Shown here: positions 34,531 to 45,862 of the stretch, piece by piece
Layout of the letters: each line of letters starts with the position of its first letter
Position numbering within the stretch: position 1 is the stretch's first letter
NCBI RefSeq assembly: GCF_002575655.3
Contig: NC_053039.3
Span: 239,794,622 to 239,858,621 of the forward strand
Length of the DNA stretch: 64,000 bases
Source of the DNA: Aegilops tauschii subsp. strangulata
Taxonomy: Eukaryota > Streptophyta > Magnoliopsida > Poales > Poaceae
Reading direction: 5' to 3'
Made by a program: the position numbers and the translations under genes
The notes under the pieces: generated by a model
Database searches by the model: none
The model's input: the letters and a program-made list of their open reading frames with translations, nothing else
What the model was told of the DNA's origin: nothing

Positions 34531-34950
34531 CGGCCGGCGCCTATGTTCCCTTTCTTAGCATAAGCACCACACCTTTGAATTTCTTCAGGGCATCATTCAA
34601 TTTTCATTAGACGCGTTATTCTGCTTGCATCTGTAGGGCCATACTTCTGGCAGTGAACATGTTACATGTGCTAAATTACAAACTAGTGCACATATAGTTA
34701 CAATGCTATAGTTTTGTCCTAAGTATTATTGTACTCCCTAGATATCACTGCATGTTATTTTACTTCTTGCATGCTATATTTATGATTGTTGTTCTGATTC
34801 CAGCTGTTGGTTCCATCAGACTGCTTCTTGTTCTCTATGCTTAATTACACATCAGCAAACTAGCATGTGGTTCTGCTGCTTTTTGTTCGTTTTACCCTAC
34901 ATTTTCTAATGCTAGCTATTACATCATTGCTGGGAGCCTCTGTTCGTTAC

Positions 34951-35194
34951 GGGGCTGTTTGGTTCCCAGCCACAGTTTGCCAAGCCAAAGTTTGGCAGCT
35001 ATAGTTTAGTTGGCTTGTGTTTGGTTTTTGCCACACTTTATCGCCCCTATGGCCGACTTGTCATAGAGACAATTTTTGCCAACTTTTGCCAAAGTTTGGC
35101 GTCCAATTTCTTAGCCACACTTGTGTGGCTTGCCATACTTGTGTGGCTGGCCACACTTTGGCTTGGCCACACTTGTCTCAAACCAAACAGAACC
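34951..35194. mobile_element. MITE-like element, Tourist/Harbinger-type candidate (244 bp)
   Basis: Ends GGGGCTGTTTGGTTC and AACCAAACAGAACC form terminal inverted repeats, and TAC flanks both sides (34948-34950, 35195-35197), a 3 bp duplication. The interior repeats CACACTTGTGTGGCT. The 3 bp duplication points to PIF/Harbinger, although its usual TTA/TAA is not seen. Confidence 0.65.
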
Positions 35195-36244
35195 TACTTT
35201 TTTGTGCATTCTTGATCTTCCCAAGTTGCATGACTAATTTGATGCTTCTATTAATTATGGAGTTGCCAACCCCATCAAGCAAAATATTTGTTCTTTTGGG
35301 GCTCGCACCTCGAACAAGCATAAAAATAGAGTGAAGCACATATATTGTCATGTAAGCACACACCCTTCTTTCATTAGTTTAGATGAACCATTGATGATCA
35401 ATTCGAACCAGTTCATGCGATTAAAATTAATTTTACCTAAATATAGGGTGCAGAATAAACTACAACAACTAAATTTGTAACCACGGGATGCTGACGCTAT
35501 CTTCAAAGAACATTGCAACAGCAGCGAGGCTTCACAGCAACATATGGTAAGCCAGTGTGTTTTAGTACATGTGAAATATAATGCGTGTGGGCTGTTTTCT
35601 TGGCTTGTGCTCTCAACCTGTAATCCTACAGAATTACAAATAGTTCAGTTGTCTGCTTTGCTGTATTGCTTGATTTGAATGCTTGTTTGTTACTTGTTAG
35701 GCTATACCTGAGTTGGCCAATATGTCAACAATGCCTGTTGTACTATCGTAAAGAAATGCATGCCTAGTTCATTTGACTCCTTAACTTTTCCTATGAACTT
35801 CATCACAAGACTATCTTTGTAGTTTATATGAGGCCACACTGTTAAGTGCTTTCTCAGATTATTTCAACTTCTTAGATGCCATGGTAACTTAAATATAGTG
35901 GTGGTACAGTCCCTTTCAACTAGGGATGTCAACTGGGTCCCGTTTAATCCCGATTAAAGTCCACTAGTGGTATGATAGTTCAAAAGAGTTTTTGTTTTTT
36001 GAGAAAAATGAACTAGGGAGCTAGCAAAAACTAACTAGATGGAATTGGAGGATGCCGTTTATTTGCCACTTGCATCCCTAGTTTCATCTTACCATTTTAA
36101 TTTCTTTTCGACTGATGCTGCTTCGAACCATTTAAATATAGCTTGCCATGCTCGGCAATAATTCATATGTCGTTTACCATGTAAGCTTACTGCCTGGATC
36201 ATGCGATAACTATATCTTACTTATATCCAGCGGAAACCTTTCAG

Positions 36245-36589
36245 GATGCCGTTCACACTAGGACACAATGTACAACCCCAGAATCTATTTGTGGAAGCAG
36301 TGCGCCATCCATTTTACCAGATGGTAGTAGTTCAGAGGCAACACCGCCGGAGAGCAGTCTGAGCACATATATTATAGTTCTTGAGGCTCTACTAGAGGCA
36401 GAAAGAGATGGTGTGGCTGCCATGAATGAGGTAATCTTGATCTTGAGGCTGGAAATTATGCAATTAGCTGCACGCATTATGCAAGCAACCCAAGAATTGG
36501 AGGAAGTAAGAATGTTGCAGGAGGAGGTCCTGCTACTTCTTCTATCTAAAGCCCAGGATAATCCCAGTTCTTCTTTAGATACTAGTTGA
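36245..36589 (+). CDS. Terminal exon with coiled-coil-like sequence, unknown gene
   Basis: Behind an acceptor-like CCTTTCAG is an uninterrupted frame of about 114 codons to TGA 36587-36589. It is Ser/Pro-rich at first, then helical and heptad-like (VLEALLEAERDG, LEIMQLAARIM, ELEEVRMLQEEVLLLLL), ending SSSLDTS. The amphipathic leucine and glutamate pattern suggests a dimerising coiled coil. A segment with a similar final position and character lies at 58970-59340. It may be the last exon of the gene begun at 33760. Product and expression are unknown. Confidence 0.4.
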   Translation, partial: DAVHTRTQCTTPESICGSSAPSILPDGSSSEATPPESSLSTYIIVLEALLEAERDGVAAMNEVILILRLEIMQLAARIMQATQELEEVRMLQEEVLLLLLSKAQDNPSSSLDTS

Positions 36590-37507
36590 AATTGTCATTA
36601 GATTATTATACTTGCATGTTGTGTCATGTCTCTGAATGTATTATATTGTAAGACCTCCTATGTTGTCCATGTGTTGTAATGATCTGAAAATTTTAGGCGA
36701 CGTAATCCTCAGTACTTGTATGATTGACATAAGGTGAATTGTTTTTCGTGTGAGCATATTGTATTGGATGAAATAACTGTTTGACCCAAAGTGTATCCAA
36801 CCTACTGAATCTGAATATCAAGGCATTTCTAAATCATAATTATTTATAAAGGTGGAATAAATCTTTGTTGTGGTTTTGAAGAAATAAATAACAAAACGTA
36901 GAATGATGTATGGATATTCGTAATCGAATACAAATTGCATTTGAATTTAGTTGCGAGGGCCCAGGGTAAACATGAATGCTAATTCTCCCAAATTTTGAAC
37001 GAAGCGGCAAAACACCCACTATCATTTGTCGGCTGCTCGAAGCAAGTGTTTGCGAGATGGAAACTACTGTCTACCCCTGACACTTCACATCCTAATCGAC
37101 CCGATTTCCACTGCTGTCGATAGGGGTAGACTAGTAACTTCAATCAGACGTGACACGACCGCCTCTGAGTCCATTAAGACACGTTGGGCGCCAAACGTGG
37201 GCAGCAAAACACATTTTATTCAAGCTCGTCCGAAAGACATGTGTCTCTCCCTCCATTTCCCCATTCATACACGGTGGGCGGCAAAACAAACTCTCCGCTT
37301 CTAGAATCGATGTAGGCAAATATTTTAAATAGGGGCAGATGTGTAACTTCCCTCAGACGTGACACAACCGACCTACCTATCAGCCCCGTTCATACACCGT
37401 GGGCCCCAATCGTGAGCGGCAAAACGCCCTCTGCTCGCCCGAATTCGCTACCGGCAAATATTGGGGAGATGCGAGATTACCGTACTATCCCCAACCGACG
37501 TGATGTT
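36590..37507. other. Intergenic sequence with diverged short tandem units, split by a retrotransposon
   Basis: After an AT-rich stretch, units at about 37110-37300, 37303-37440 and 37445-37507 share GGGG(C/T)AG...TAACTTC, CAGACGTGACAC and CCATTCATACAC(G/C)GTGGG. The third unit continues on the far side of the LTR element at 54341-54450 (ATTTTAAATGGGGGATAAG, TTCCCCATTCATACACCGT). Confidence 0.55.
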
Positions 37508-39053
37508 CGATACGTCCCCAACGTATCTATAATTTTTAATTGTTCCATGCTGTTATATTATCATTCATGGATGTTTTATTATCATTTTATATCATTTTTT
37601 GGTACTAACCTATTGACATAGTGCCAAGTGCCAGTTGTTGTTCTTTTGCATGTTTTTTAATTACATCGCAGGAAATCAATACCAAACGGAGTCCAAATGC
37701 ATCGAAAAATTTTGTGGATTTTTTTGGACCAGAAGACATACAGTGGGCCGAAGAAGCACCTAGGGGCTGCTCCGAGGGGAGCACAACCCACCAAGGCACG
37801 CCTGGAGGTCCAGGCGCGCCCTGGTGGGTTGTGCCCACCTCAGAGCCCCCCGGACCACCTCTTTACTCTATAAATACCCCAATATTCCAGTAACACTAGG
37901 GGAGTCGAGGAAAATCAATTCCAGCTGCCGCAAGTTCCAGAACCACCAGATCCAATCTAGACACCATCACGGAGGGGTTCATCATGTCCATCGGTGCCTC
38001 TCCTACGGGTCCATAGTTAGTAGCTAGATGGCTTCCTCTCTCTCTTTTGATTCTCAATACAATGGTCTCTTGGAGATCCATACGATGTAACTCTTTTTGC
38101 AGTGTGTTTGTTGGGATCAGATGAACTTTGAGTTCATGATCAGATCTATCTTTTTATCCATGAAAGTTATTTGAGTCTTCTTTGATCTCTTATATGCATG
38201 ATTGCTTATAGCCTCATATTTCTTCTCCGATATTTGGGTTTTGTTTGGCCAACTTGATCTATTTATCTTGCAATGGGAAGAGGTGCTTTGTGATGGGTTC
38301 GATCTTACGGTGCTTGATCCCAGTGCCAGAATGGGAACCGACACGTATGTATCGTTGCTATCAAGGTTAACAAGATGGGGTCTGTTTCTACATAAATAGA
38401 TCTTGTCTACATCATGTCATCGTTCTTATTGCATTAATCCATTTCTCCAAATACTTAATACACTAGATGCATGCTGGATAGCGGTCGATGTGTGGAGTAA
38501 TAGTAGTCGATGCAGGCAGGAATCGGTCTACTAATCTTGGACGTGATGCCTATATAATGATCATTGCCTGGATATCATCGTGATTATTCGAAGTTCTATC
38601 AATTGCCCAACAGTAATTCATTTACCCGCCGTTTGCTGTTTTTCTCGAGAGAAGTCACTAGTACAATCTACGGCCCTGGGTCTCTTTCTTATTATATTTG
38701 CCTTTGCGATCTATTCTATTTTATTTTCAGATCTATTAAACCAAAAATACAAAATACCTTGTTGCAATTTATTTTATCTCGCGTTCCCGCGAGATCTATC
38801 TATCAAATTATTAGAACTTTCTCACGTCCGCTTGCCAATTTCTGGCGCCGTTACCCGAAAGGGATTGACAACCCCTTTGACACGTCGGGTTGCGAGTATT
38901 TGTTATTTGTGTGCAGGTGCTGTTTACATAGTGTAGCTTGGTTCTCCTACTGGTTCGATAACCTTGGTCATCACTAAGGAAAGTACCTACCATCGTTGTG
39001 CTGCATCATCCCTTCCTTTTTAGGGAAATAAGGACGTAGTCTAGCAGACATCA
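37508..39053 (+). repeat. 5' LTR of the non-autonomous element (1546 bp)
   Basis: Begins CGATACGTCCCCAACGTATC (the 3' copy reads TGATACGTCTCC) and ends AGTCTAGCAGACATCA. It has an inverted repeat at 37781-37834 built on GCACAACCCACC and GGTGGGTTGTGC, followed by CTATAAATACCCC near 37868, a probable TATA box. Confidence 0.9.
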
Positions 39054-39251
39054 CAAGGAATTTCTGAGCTGTTGCCGGGGAAACATCATCAACATCTACC
39101 AGGTTCCTAATCACAAATCTCATCGCCTTGCAATTTACATTATTTGCCATTTGCCTCTCCCCCACGTCACAAAAATTTGCCATTTTATTCGCCCTCTTTT
39201 TCGTTCGCCGTTTTCTTACCGGATCTATCCGTGTTCTTGACTTTAGTCATA

Positions 39252-39815
39252 ATGGCTAGCGTGTCTACTCCTCCTTTGTCACCAGATTTTGAAGTTTTAT
39301 GCTTCAAGCAACGACAAGGGGAAAATTTGAGAGATGCTTGGTATAGGCTTATGGAATCCTATCGTGTTTGCAATTTAAAGGGAGACACAAAGATCTTTCT
39401 TCGTAATTTTTACATAGGATTGGCTTTGCATCATAGACAACTCTTAGATTTTGCTGCTAAAGGGAATTTTATTGAGCTTGATGCTAATGCTGCCTATGAA
39501 ATTTTAGAAGGAATTCTGGGAGTTCCACCTCAAAATAAGGGGTTTTGTTTCACCTCAGAGGGAGTTCAAATGTTGGACAAACTTGGTGATTTGCACAAAC
39601 ATATGGTTGAATTGCAAAAATATAATGAACCCCTCAAACATCTCAATGAAAGTATCAATCGTATGAATAGTTTGATTACTCTCTCCAATAAGAGATTGGA
39701 TATTTTAGATCTCAAGATGGTTCCTTTTCCTGAAAATTTAGGGAAGCGTGAAGAGCCTCCGGGGTTTGAGAAAGCCCTTACAAAACTTGCCAAAACTATG
39801 GATGAAAAAACTTAG
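39252..39815 (+). CDS. gag-like protein of a non-autonomous LTR element (187 aa)
   Basis: ATG 39252 (MASVSTPPLSPDFEVLCFKQ) starts an uninterrupted 187-residue frame about 200 bp behind the 5' LTR. QGENLRDAWYRLMESYR, LRNFYIGLALHHRQLLDFAA and NAAYEILEGI resemble the central gag segment of Athila-like Triticeae Gypsy elements (compare GESITLARGRLKSML and IIQNFYARLSRDDQSMLD at about 62720-62860). The C-terminal part is helical (LGDLHKHMVELQKYN, LNESINRMNSLI). It would act in particle assembly using a partner's enzymes. An intact frame with no pol suggests selection or a recent origin. Confidence 0.65.
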   Translation: MASVSTPPLSPDFEVLCFKQRQGENLRDAWYRLMESYRVCNLKGDTKIFLRNFYIGLALHHRQLLDFAAKGNFIELDANAAYEILEGILGVPPQNKGFCFTSEGVQMLDKLGDLHKHMVELQKYNEPLKHLNESINRMNSLITLSNKRLDILDLKMVPFPENLGKREEPPGFEKALTKLAKTMDEKT

Positions 39816-42292
39816 ATCCTTGCTTTATGCCTAGCTAGGGGCGGGAAACAATAGCGCTTGTTGGGAGGCAACCCAATGAATAAAATTTATTTTTGTCTTT
39901 TGCTTTATGTTCTTCAGTGTTTGCACAATTAAGCTACTGTTATGATTGTGTTTTTTGTGTTTTAATTAGTTTTTTTGCCAAGTAAAGCCTTTAGGATCTT
40001 CTTGGGCGATAGTTGTTTGATCTTGCTGAAAAACAGAAACTTTTGCGTCCAGAGTTACAATTTTTTAAAATCACGGAAGCGACAAAAAAATCTGAAGTTT
40101 TTACAGTAGATTGATATACAAATTGCTCAGGTTGTCCTAATTTTTTAGAATTTTTGGAGTTACAGAAGTATTCTAAATATCCAGATTGCTACAAACTGTT
40201 TCGTTTTGACAGATTCTGTTTTCTTTGCGTTGTGTGCTTGTTTTGATGATTCTATGGTTTTCTTTGAAGAGTTTTTGCCATAGAAAAGTTGGAATACAGT
40301 AGGTATAATGCAAGAATAAAATATGAATGGGTTGCAACGGTACTTATAGTAGTGATTTGTTTTCTTACACTAACGGATCTCACGAAGGTTTTGTTGAGTT
40401 TTGTGTGATTGAAGTTTTCAAGTTTTGGGTGATGTTACGATGGATGAAGGAATAAGGAGTAAGAAGAGCCTAAGCTTGGGGATTCCCATGGCATCCCAAG
40501 CTATTATCCAAAGAGAAGCAAGCAACTGAGCTTGGGGATGCCCCGAGTGGCATGCCCTCTTTCTTCTAACGACCATCGGTATTTTACTCAAAGCTATATT
40601 TTTATTCGTCACATGCTATGAGTTTTGCTTGGAACGTCTTGTATGATATGAGTCTTTACTTTTTTTCTTTTTGAGTCTTGAATCCTTGCTGGACACACCT
40701 ATTTGAGAGAGCCAAAATTATGCCATGACTTGTTAGAATTGCTCTCTATGCTTCACTTAAATGTTTATGAGCTATGGAATTGCTCTAGTGCTTCACTTAT
40801 ATCCTTTTGAGCATGGTGTGCTTTAGTATTTTTGAAGAAATGCTCTCTTGCTTCACTTAGATTTATTTGAGAGTTAGTAAAATTTTCAAGAAATTCTCTC
40901 TTGCTTCACTTAAATTAATTTGAGAGAAAGAAATATTATGCTCACGATCTTCACTTATATTTGTTTGAGCTTATCAAAAGAAACAGATGAAAATTAGTTC
41001 CAAATTGATAGATATCCAAGAAGGATATAATAAAAACCTTCATGAAGATCATTGGACAAAATAAACTTGATTCCTTGTAATAGTTTTGAGATATGATAAT
41101 GTGATATGTGAGTCATGTTGATGAGTAATTATGCTTTAGTAAGAATATTGGTGTTAAGGTTTGTGATTCCCTATGCAAGCACGAAAGTCAATAGTTGTGC
41201 AATGAAATTACTTCCTACTTGTGGTGCATTATTCGGTGTTAATTATGTTCAATGCTCGTTTATGAGATTATTCGTTTCTTGGTTGGTCGCTTCTCAATCT
41301 TTTGCTAGCCTTCAGTTTGCACTAAGTATGGTCACTACTTGTGCATCCAAAATCCTTTAAACCATTTTTGCCACATGAGTCCACCATGCCTACCTATATG
41401 CGGTATTCTTTTGCCGTTCTAAGCAAATTTGTATGTGCCATCTCTAATTTTCAAAATAAATTTCTCTTTTGTGTGCTCGTACCGCTCGCGAGGCGGTGAG
41501 GGGTGGCCAATATTTTCCATGCTAGATGTGTTATTCTCACAATGAGTGTTTATTCACTTGTCATTGCACATGAGTAAGGCAAATGTATTAGGGATGCCCA
41601 GTTCCAAAATAAAAAATGAATTTACTTTATGTTGTTAAATAATAAATTCCTTGGAAAGTGTTGGTATGGAAGGCACCCGTGGATACGGCTAGCCATGGAA
41701 AGTGAAAGTATGGTTGCAAAAGGAATAAACTTCAATTTCTGTTTGGGAACCGCCTATGATATATCTAGCATGGAAAGTGTTAGGAGATCTAAGTCATTTT
41801 CGTTGGTGGGAAAAGTATGCCTCTCAAAATGTTTTTATCTCTCAATTTTTGCTTTGAGCTCTGGCACGTCTACAAATCCCTACTTCCCTCCGCGAAGGGC
41901 CTTTCTTTTACTTCATGCAATTTTTATTTTTAATTTGTGTCTTCATCTTCTCTTATAAAGCACCAACTAGGGGCACTATGATCGTACTTCAGCATTGGGT
42001 GTAGCTAATATGTGAGTGTGTTTCATGAATGGATCAATGATTGAGCATGATGGGCTAGGGATAACTTATTCTAGCGTTTATATTTTGAAAGACATGGTTG
42101 CTTGTTGGTATGCTTGAGTATTTAAGTCCTCATGTCAAAACTAGACTATTGCTTTGAACCATATAAAAGTCCAAATGTCCATGCTAAAAAGAAAAGAATA
42201 TGAGATGACATGTTAGGCATCATTCCAAAGTAATAATTCCGTTTCTATCATTTACCTACTCAAGGACGAGCAGGAATTAAGCTTGGGGATGC
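39816..42292 (+). other. Noncoding interior of the non-autonomous element, with tandem motif
   Basis: No RT, RNase H or integrase motif. Between about 40735 and 40975 a motif recurs roughly every 55-65 bp: (G/A)AATT(G/C)TCTC(T/C)... TGCTTCACTTA(A/T)AT...TTTGAG. The sequence ends with the purine tract at 42272-42292. Short reading frames here are not convincing. Confidence 0.6.
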
Positions 42293-42773
42293 TGATACGT
42301 CTCCAACGTATCTATAATTTTTTATTGTTCCATGTTTTTATATTATCATTCTTGGATGTTTTATAATCATTTTATAATCACTTCATATCATTTTTTGGTA
42401 CTAACCTATTGACATAGTCCCAAGTGCCAGTTGTTGTTTTTTGCATGTTTTTTACATCGCAGGAAATCAATACCAAACGGAGTCCAAATGTAGCGAAACT
42501 TTTTGTGGAATCTTTTTGGACCAGAAGATATCCAGTGGGCCGAAGAAGCACCTGGGGGCTGCTCCGAGGGGAGCACAACCCACCAGGGCGCAGCTGGAGG
42601 CCTAGGCGCGCCCTGGTGGGTTGTGCCCCCCTCGGGTGCCCCCCAGACCGCCTCTTTACTCTATAAATACCCCAATATTCCACAAACCCTAGGGGAGTCG
42701 ATAAAAATCAATTCCAGCCGCCGCAAGTTCCAGAACCACCAGATCCAATCTACACACCATCACGGAGGGGTTC
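42293..42773 (+). repeat. 3' LTR of the non-autonomous element, left part
   Basis: Begins TGATACGTCTCCAACGTATC. It contains the same inverted repeat (42573-42626) and CTATAAATACCCC as the 5' copy and is cut at 42773 by the nested element. GGTTC (42769-42773) is the left target duplication. Confidence 0.9.
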
Positions 42774-43657
42774 TGTCGGCGTCCTGGGAACGGGGGTACC
42801 CAGACTTGCCTGCCTGCGGCCCATGGTGTGGCTCCGTCAATGGCCCGGTACGGCCCAGCTTCAGCAGCAACAACTCAAGACCCTCGCGAGGGGCCAAGCC
42901 TCGTGAGGCGGACGGCACGAAGACCTCCCTGGGGGCGGCCTCACTAGGCTGGCTCCTGAGGAGCAGAGATATCAATGCGAGGTACACCTCGTGAGGTTCA
43001 TATGACGTGAGCCATGATGACCAAGGCCAGGCGGGTGCCAGCGGGCGCAGTGTACCAGTTTCCTCTTTGGTGCTAAGGAGGCAAGCGCAGACACAGAGTC
43101 CCAAGGAATCAAGCAAAGGTTTCCATATCGGTGCAACAAGACCAAGAACGCCAGGACGACAGGATGGAGGTCATCACGGAGCCCACCGCGGCATCACCAC
43201 CAGAGCCTTTTGCAGGCGAAGACCACTTTTGTCAGGATAGCTTGTACTAGCTGTTCCCATTCAAATTTGGCCATTGTGGGATCCCTTCCCGCCTACATTT
43301 GGGAAGAGGACCAAGGCCACTACATATAGGACTTAGACACCACCATAGAGGAGACGGATCGATTCCACCCTGACCACCTCACTAGGTTGTCGAGCTCAAG
43401 AACACCTCTCCTCCTGAGGCTGTTCATCCAATGTACTAGTTCATCCTCGGCCCCTCGAGGCAATCCACCACAAAGCTGGAGTAGGGTATGACACCGCAAG
43501 GTGAACTGAACCAGGATAAACTGCTGTGTCTCTTGTCCCTTGGGTTCGTCGAGCTAGGCAGTGAGATCAACGAGCAGGTAGATAGGGAAGAGAGAGTTCT
43601 TCGCACGCACCCCAGAATTCGAACCTCTCAAGGGTCTGCAGAACCCCGAATCCAACA
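42774..43657 (+). repeat. 5' LTR of the nested Gypsy element (884 bp)
   Basis: Aligns with 50817-51549 plus 53076-53225 after removal of the solo LTR in the 3' copy. TATATAGGAC near 43323 is a candidate TATA box. The primer-binding region follows at 43658. Confidence 0.88.
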
Positions 43658-43728
43658 TTTGGCGCGCCAGGTAGGGGTGCGTCGAAGCCTCTCCTCCGTC
43701 GACCCACTCGCCACGGTTCACGGTCTCC

Positions 43729-44327
43729 ATGGCAGACGCTCGCCGAGCCCGCACTGAGCGTTGAGCCGCTCTTGCCGCTCGCGTCACTCAAACGGTGCCC
43801 GTCAGCGGGCCTCCCCGCCGTTCTCCATCACCCGCTGCCAATGCCGCCACCGACCCAGCGCGGCACGACCAGCAAGCTTCATCGCTGCACCCCTCTGTGC
43901 GGTGAAACGGAAGCACCTTCACCCCTTCGCTGATCCCGGCTGGTTCGTCATCTCACTCTCGTCGCGGGCCGGTGGACGTACAGGCTGCGCTGCTCTTGGT
44001 GCGCGAGCTCCAACGCTACAGCCCCGTCGATGACCTCTACGAAGACTGGCTAGACCACATCGCCGAGCTTGTCAGCACCGCTGGGGGCTCTCCTGCACCG
44101 TCCCTCTCGCTACCTCGCCCGCCTCCCGCCGCGGGCGACGTAGCCCATGGTGCACCTCCACCACCTCCCCATCAATACGTCGTCCTCGGACCGAGGCGCG
44201 CGGCCCCGCGACGTGGCCCACCATGCAGGGCGCCCGCACATGAAGAAGAAAGCTGCCAGGAGGTGCTCCAGCGCTCCTTGCACCACCACGTTAAGACCGC
44301 GCGCCACCTGCGGTGGTGGCGCGTGGG
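43729..44327 (+). pseudogene. gag: gag N-terminal part of the nested Gypsy element
   Basis: A likely ATG at 43729 (MADARRARTE) sits about 70 bp behind the primer site. Early stops and a frame change follow, and from about 43972 the frame DVQAALLLVRELQRYSPVDDLYEDWLDHIAEL runs into a Pro-rich stretch. The frame is cut at 44327 by a solo LTR and continues at 45863. It is the N-terminal matrix-like region of gag, without a recognised domain. Confidence 0.6.
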
Positions 44328-45857
44328 TGATAATCCCCAAGTGCAGGGAATCATCGTAGCAATTCCCAAACGTGGAAGTGATAAGTATGGAGTGTCGAAC
44401 CACAAGGAGCTAAAGGTAAGATCAATATTCTCTCAAGTCCTATCTGCCACTGATACAACTCTACGTACACCGAACGTTTGCTTCCAACTAGAAACGAGAA
44501 ATAAAACTACGTTGTGGGTATGAAGAGGATAACTTTGCATGATATCGGAGAGCTCAAACATAAAAGTAGGTGCTGTTATCATAAAGTTAGAATATATTAC
44601 TAAATATTGTAAATAACAAGTGTGGAATAATGATGGATCGGTGTGCGGAATTGTCCTAGGCAATTGTTAACAAGACCGGTAGTCGTCATTGCCATTTCAT
44701 ATGAGGGAGAGGCATAAGTTAACATACTTTCTCTTCTTGGATCATATGCACTTATGATTGGAACTCTAGCAAGCATCCGCAACTACTAAAGATCATTAAG
44801 GTAAAACCCAACCATAGCATTAAAGCATCAAGTCCCCTTTATCCCATACGCCACAACCCCCTTAATTACTCGGGTTTATGCTTCTGTCACTCAAGCAACC
44901 CACTATAAGCGAATCATGAACGTATTGCAACACCCTACAGCGGGAATCCCTCATGCTTGCGCGACACGGAGGGCACAATAGGACAGCACCAAAATAAAAC
45001 ATACAACTCGTACCAATCTAGATCATCAATCAACCCAAAGATAAAGGATATCTACTCAAAACATCATAGGATGGCAACACATCATTGGATCGTAATATGT
45101 GGCATAAAGCACCATGTTCAATTAGGGATTACAACGGGGTGCGGGAGAGTGGACCGCGTAAAAGAGGTGAGGATGGTGATCATGACGGTGATGCTGATGA
45201 AGACCATCACCGTGGCGATGATTCCCCTCCCGAATGCACTCCGGTGCCACCAAGAGAGAGGAGGAGAGGTTCTCCCCCTTGTGCTTCCTCCTCCATGGCC
45301 TCCCCCCTGGATGGGGAGAGGTTCTCCCTCTGGTCCTTGGCCTTCATGGCGATGATGGCCCCTCCGGGATCCTCCTTCATGGCCTCCGGTGATGATGGCC
45401 CCCTCCGGCAGGGTGCCAGAGAGGGCCTAGATTGATTTCTCATGGATACAGGGGCTTGCGGTGGCGGAACTTCCGATCTAGGTCAAGTTCTGGAAGTTTG
45501 GGGATTGATAGGAGAGGTTGGCGTCAAGAACAAGTCAGGGGGCCCCACAGGGAGTCCACAAGGCAGGGGGGCGCGACCCAGGGGGGTGGGCGCGCCCTCC
45601 ACCCTCGTGGGGCCCACGGGACTCCCCTCCGGTAGATTTTTGTTCCAGTACTTTTTATATTTTCCAGAGAAATTCTCCGTTGATTTTCAGCGCATTCCGA
45701 GAACTTTTATTTCTACACAAAAACAACACCACGGTAGTTCTGTTGAAAACAGCGTCAGTCCGGGTTAGTTCTAATCAAATCATACCAAAATCATAAAAAA
45801 CTATTGTAAACATGGCATGAATACTTCGTAAATTATAGATACGTTGGAGACGTATCA
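44328..45857 (-). mobile_element. Solo LTR (1530 bp) inserted in gag
   Basis: On the minus strand it starts TGATACGTCTCCAACGTATC and ends CACTTGGGGATTATCA. The duplication GTGGG is perfect (44323-44327, 45858-45862). It belongs to the same broad LTR type as 594-1987. No internal region is left. A GC-rich inverted-repeat zone lies near 45535-45625. Confidence 0.9.
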
Positions 45858-45862
45858 GTGGG

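Noticed and set aside
44957..45768. Open frames of about 110-130 codons
   Set aside because: They lie inside the solo LTR 44328-45857 and result from its GC-rich zone.
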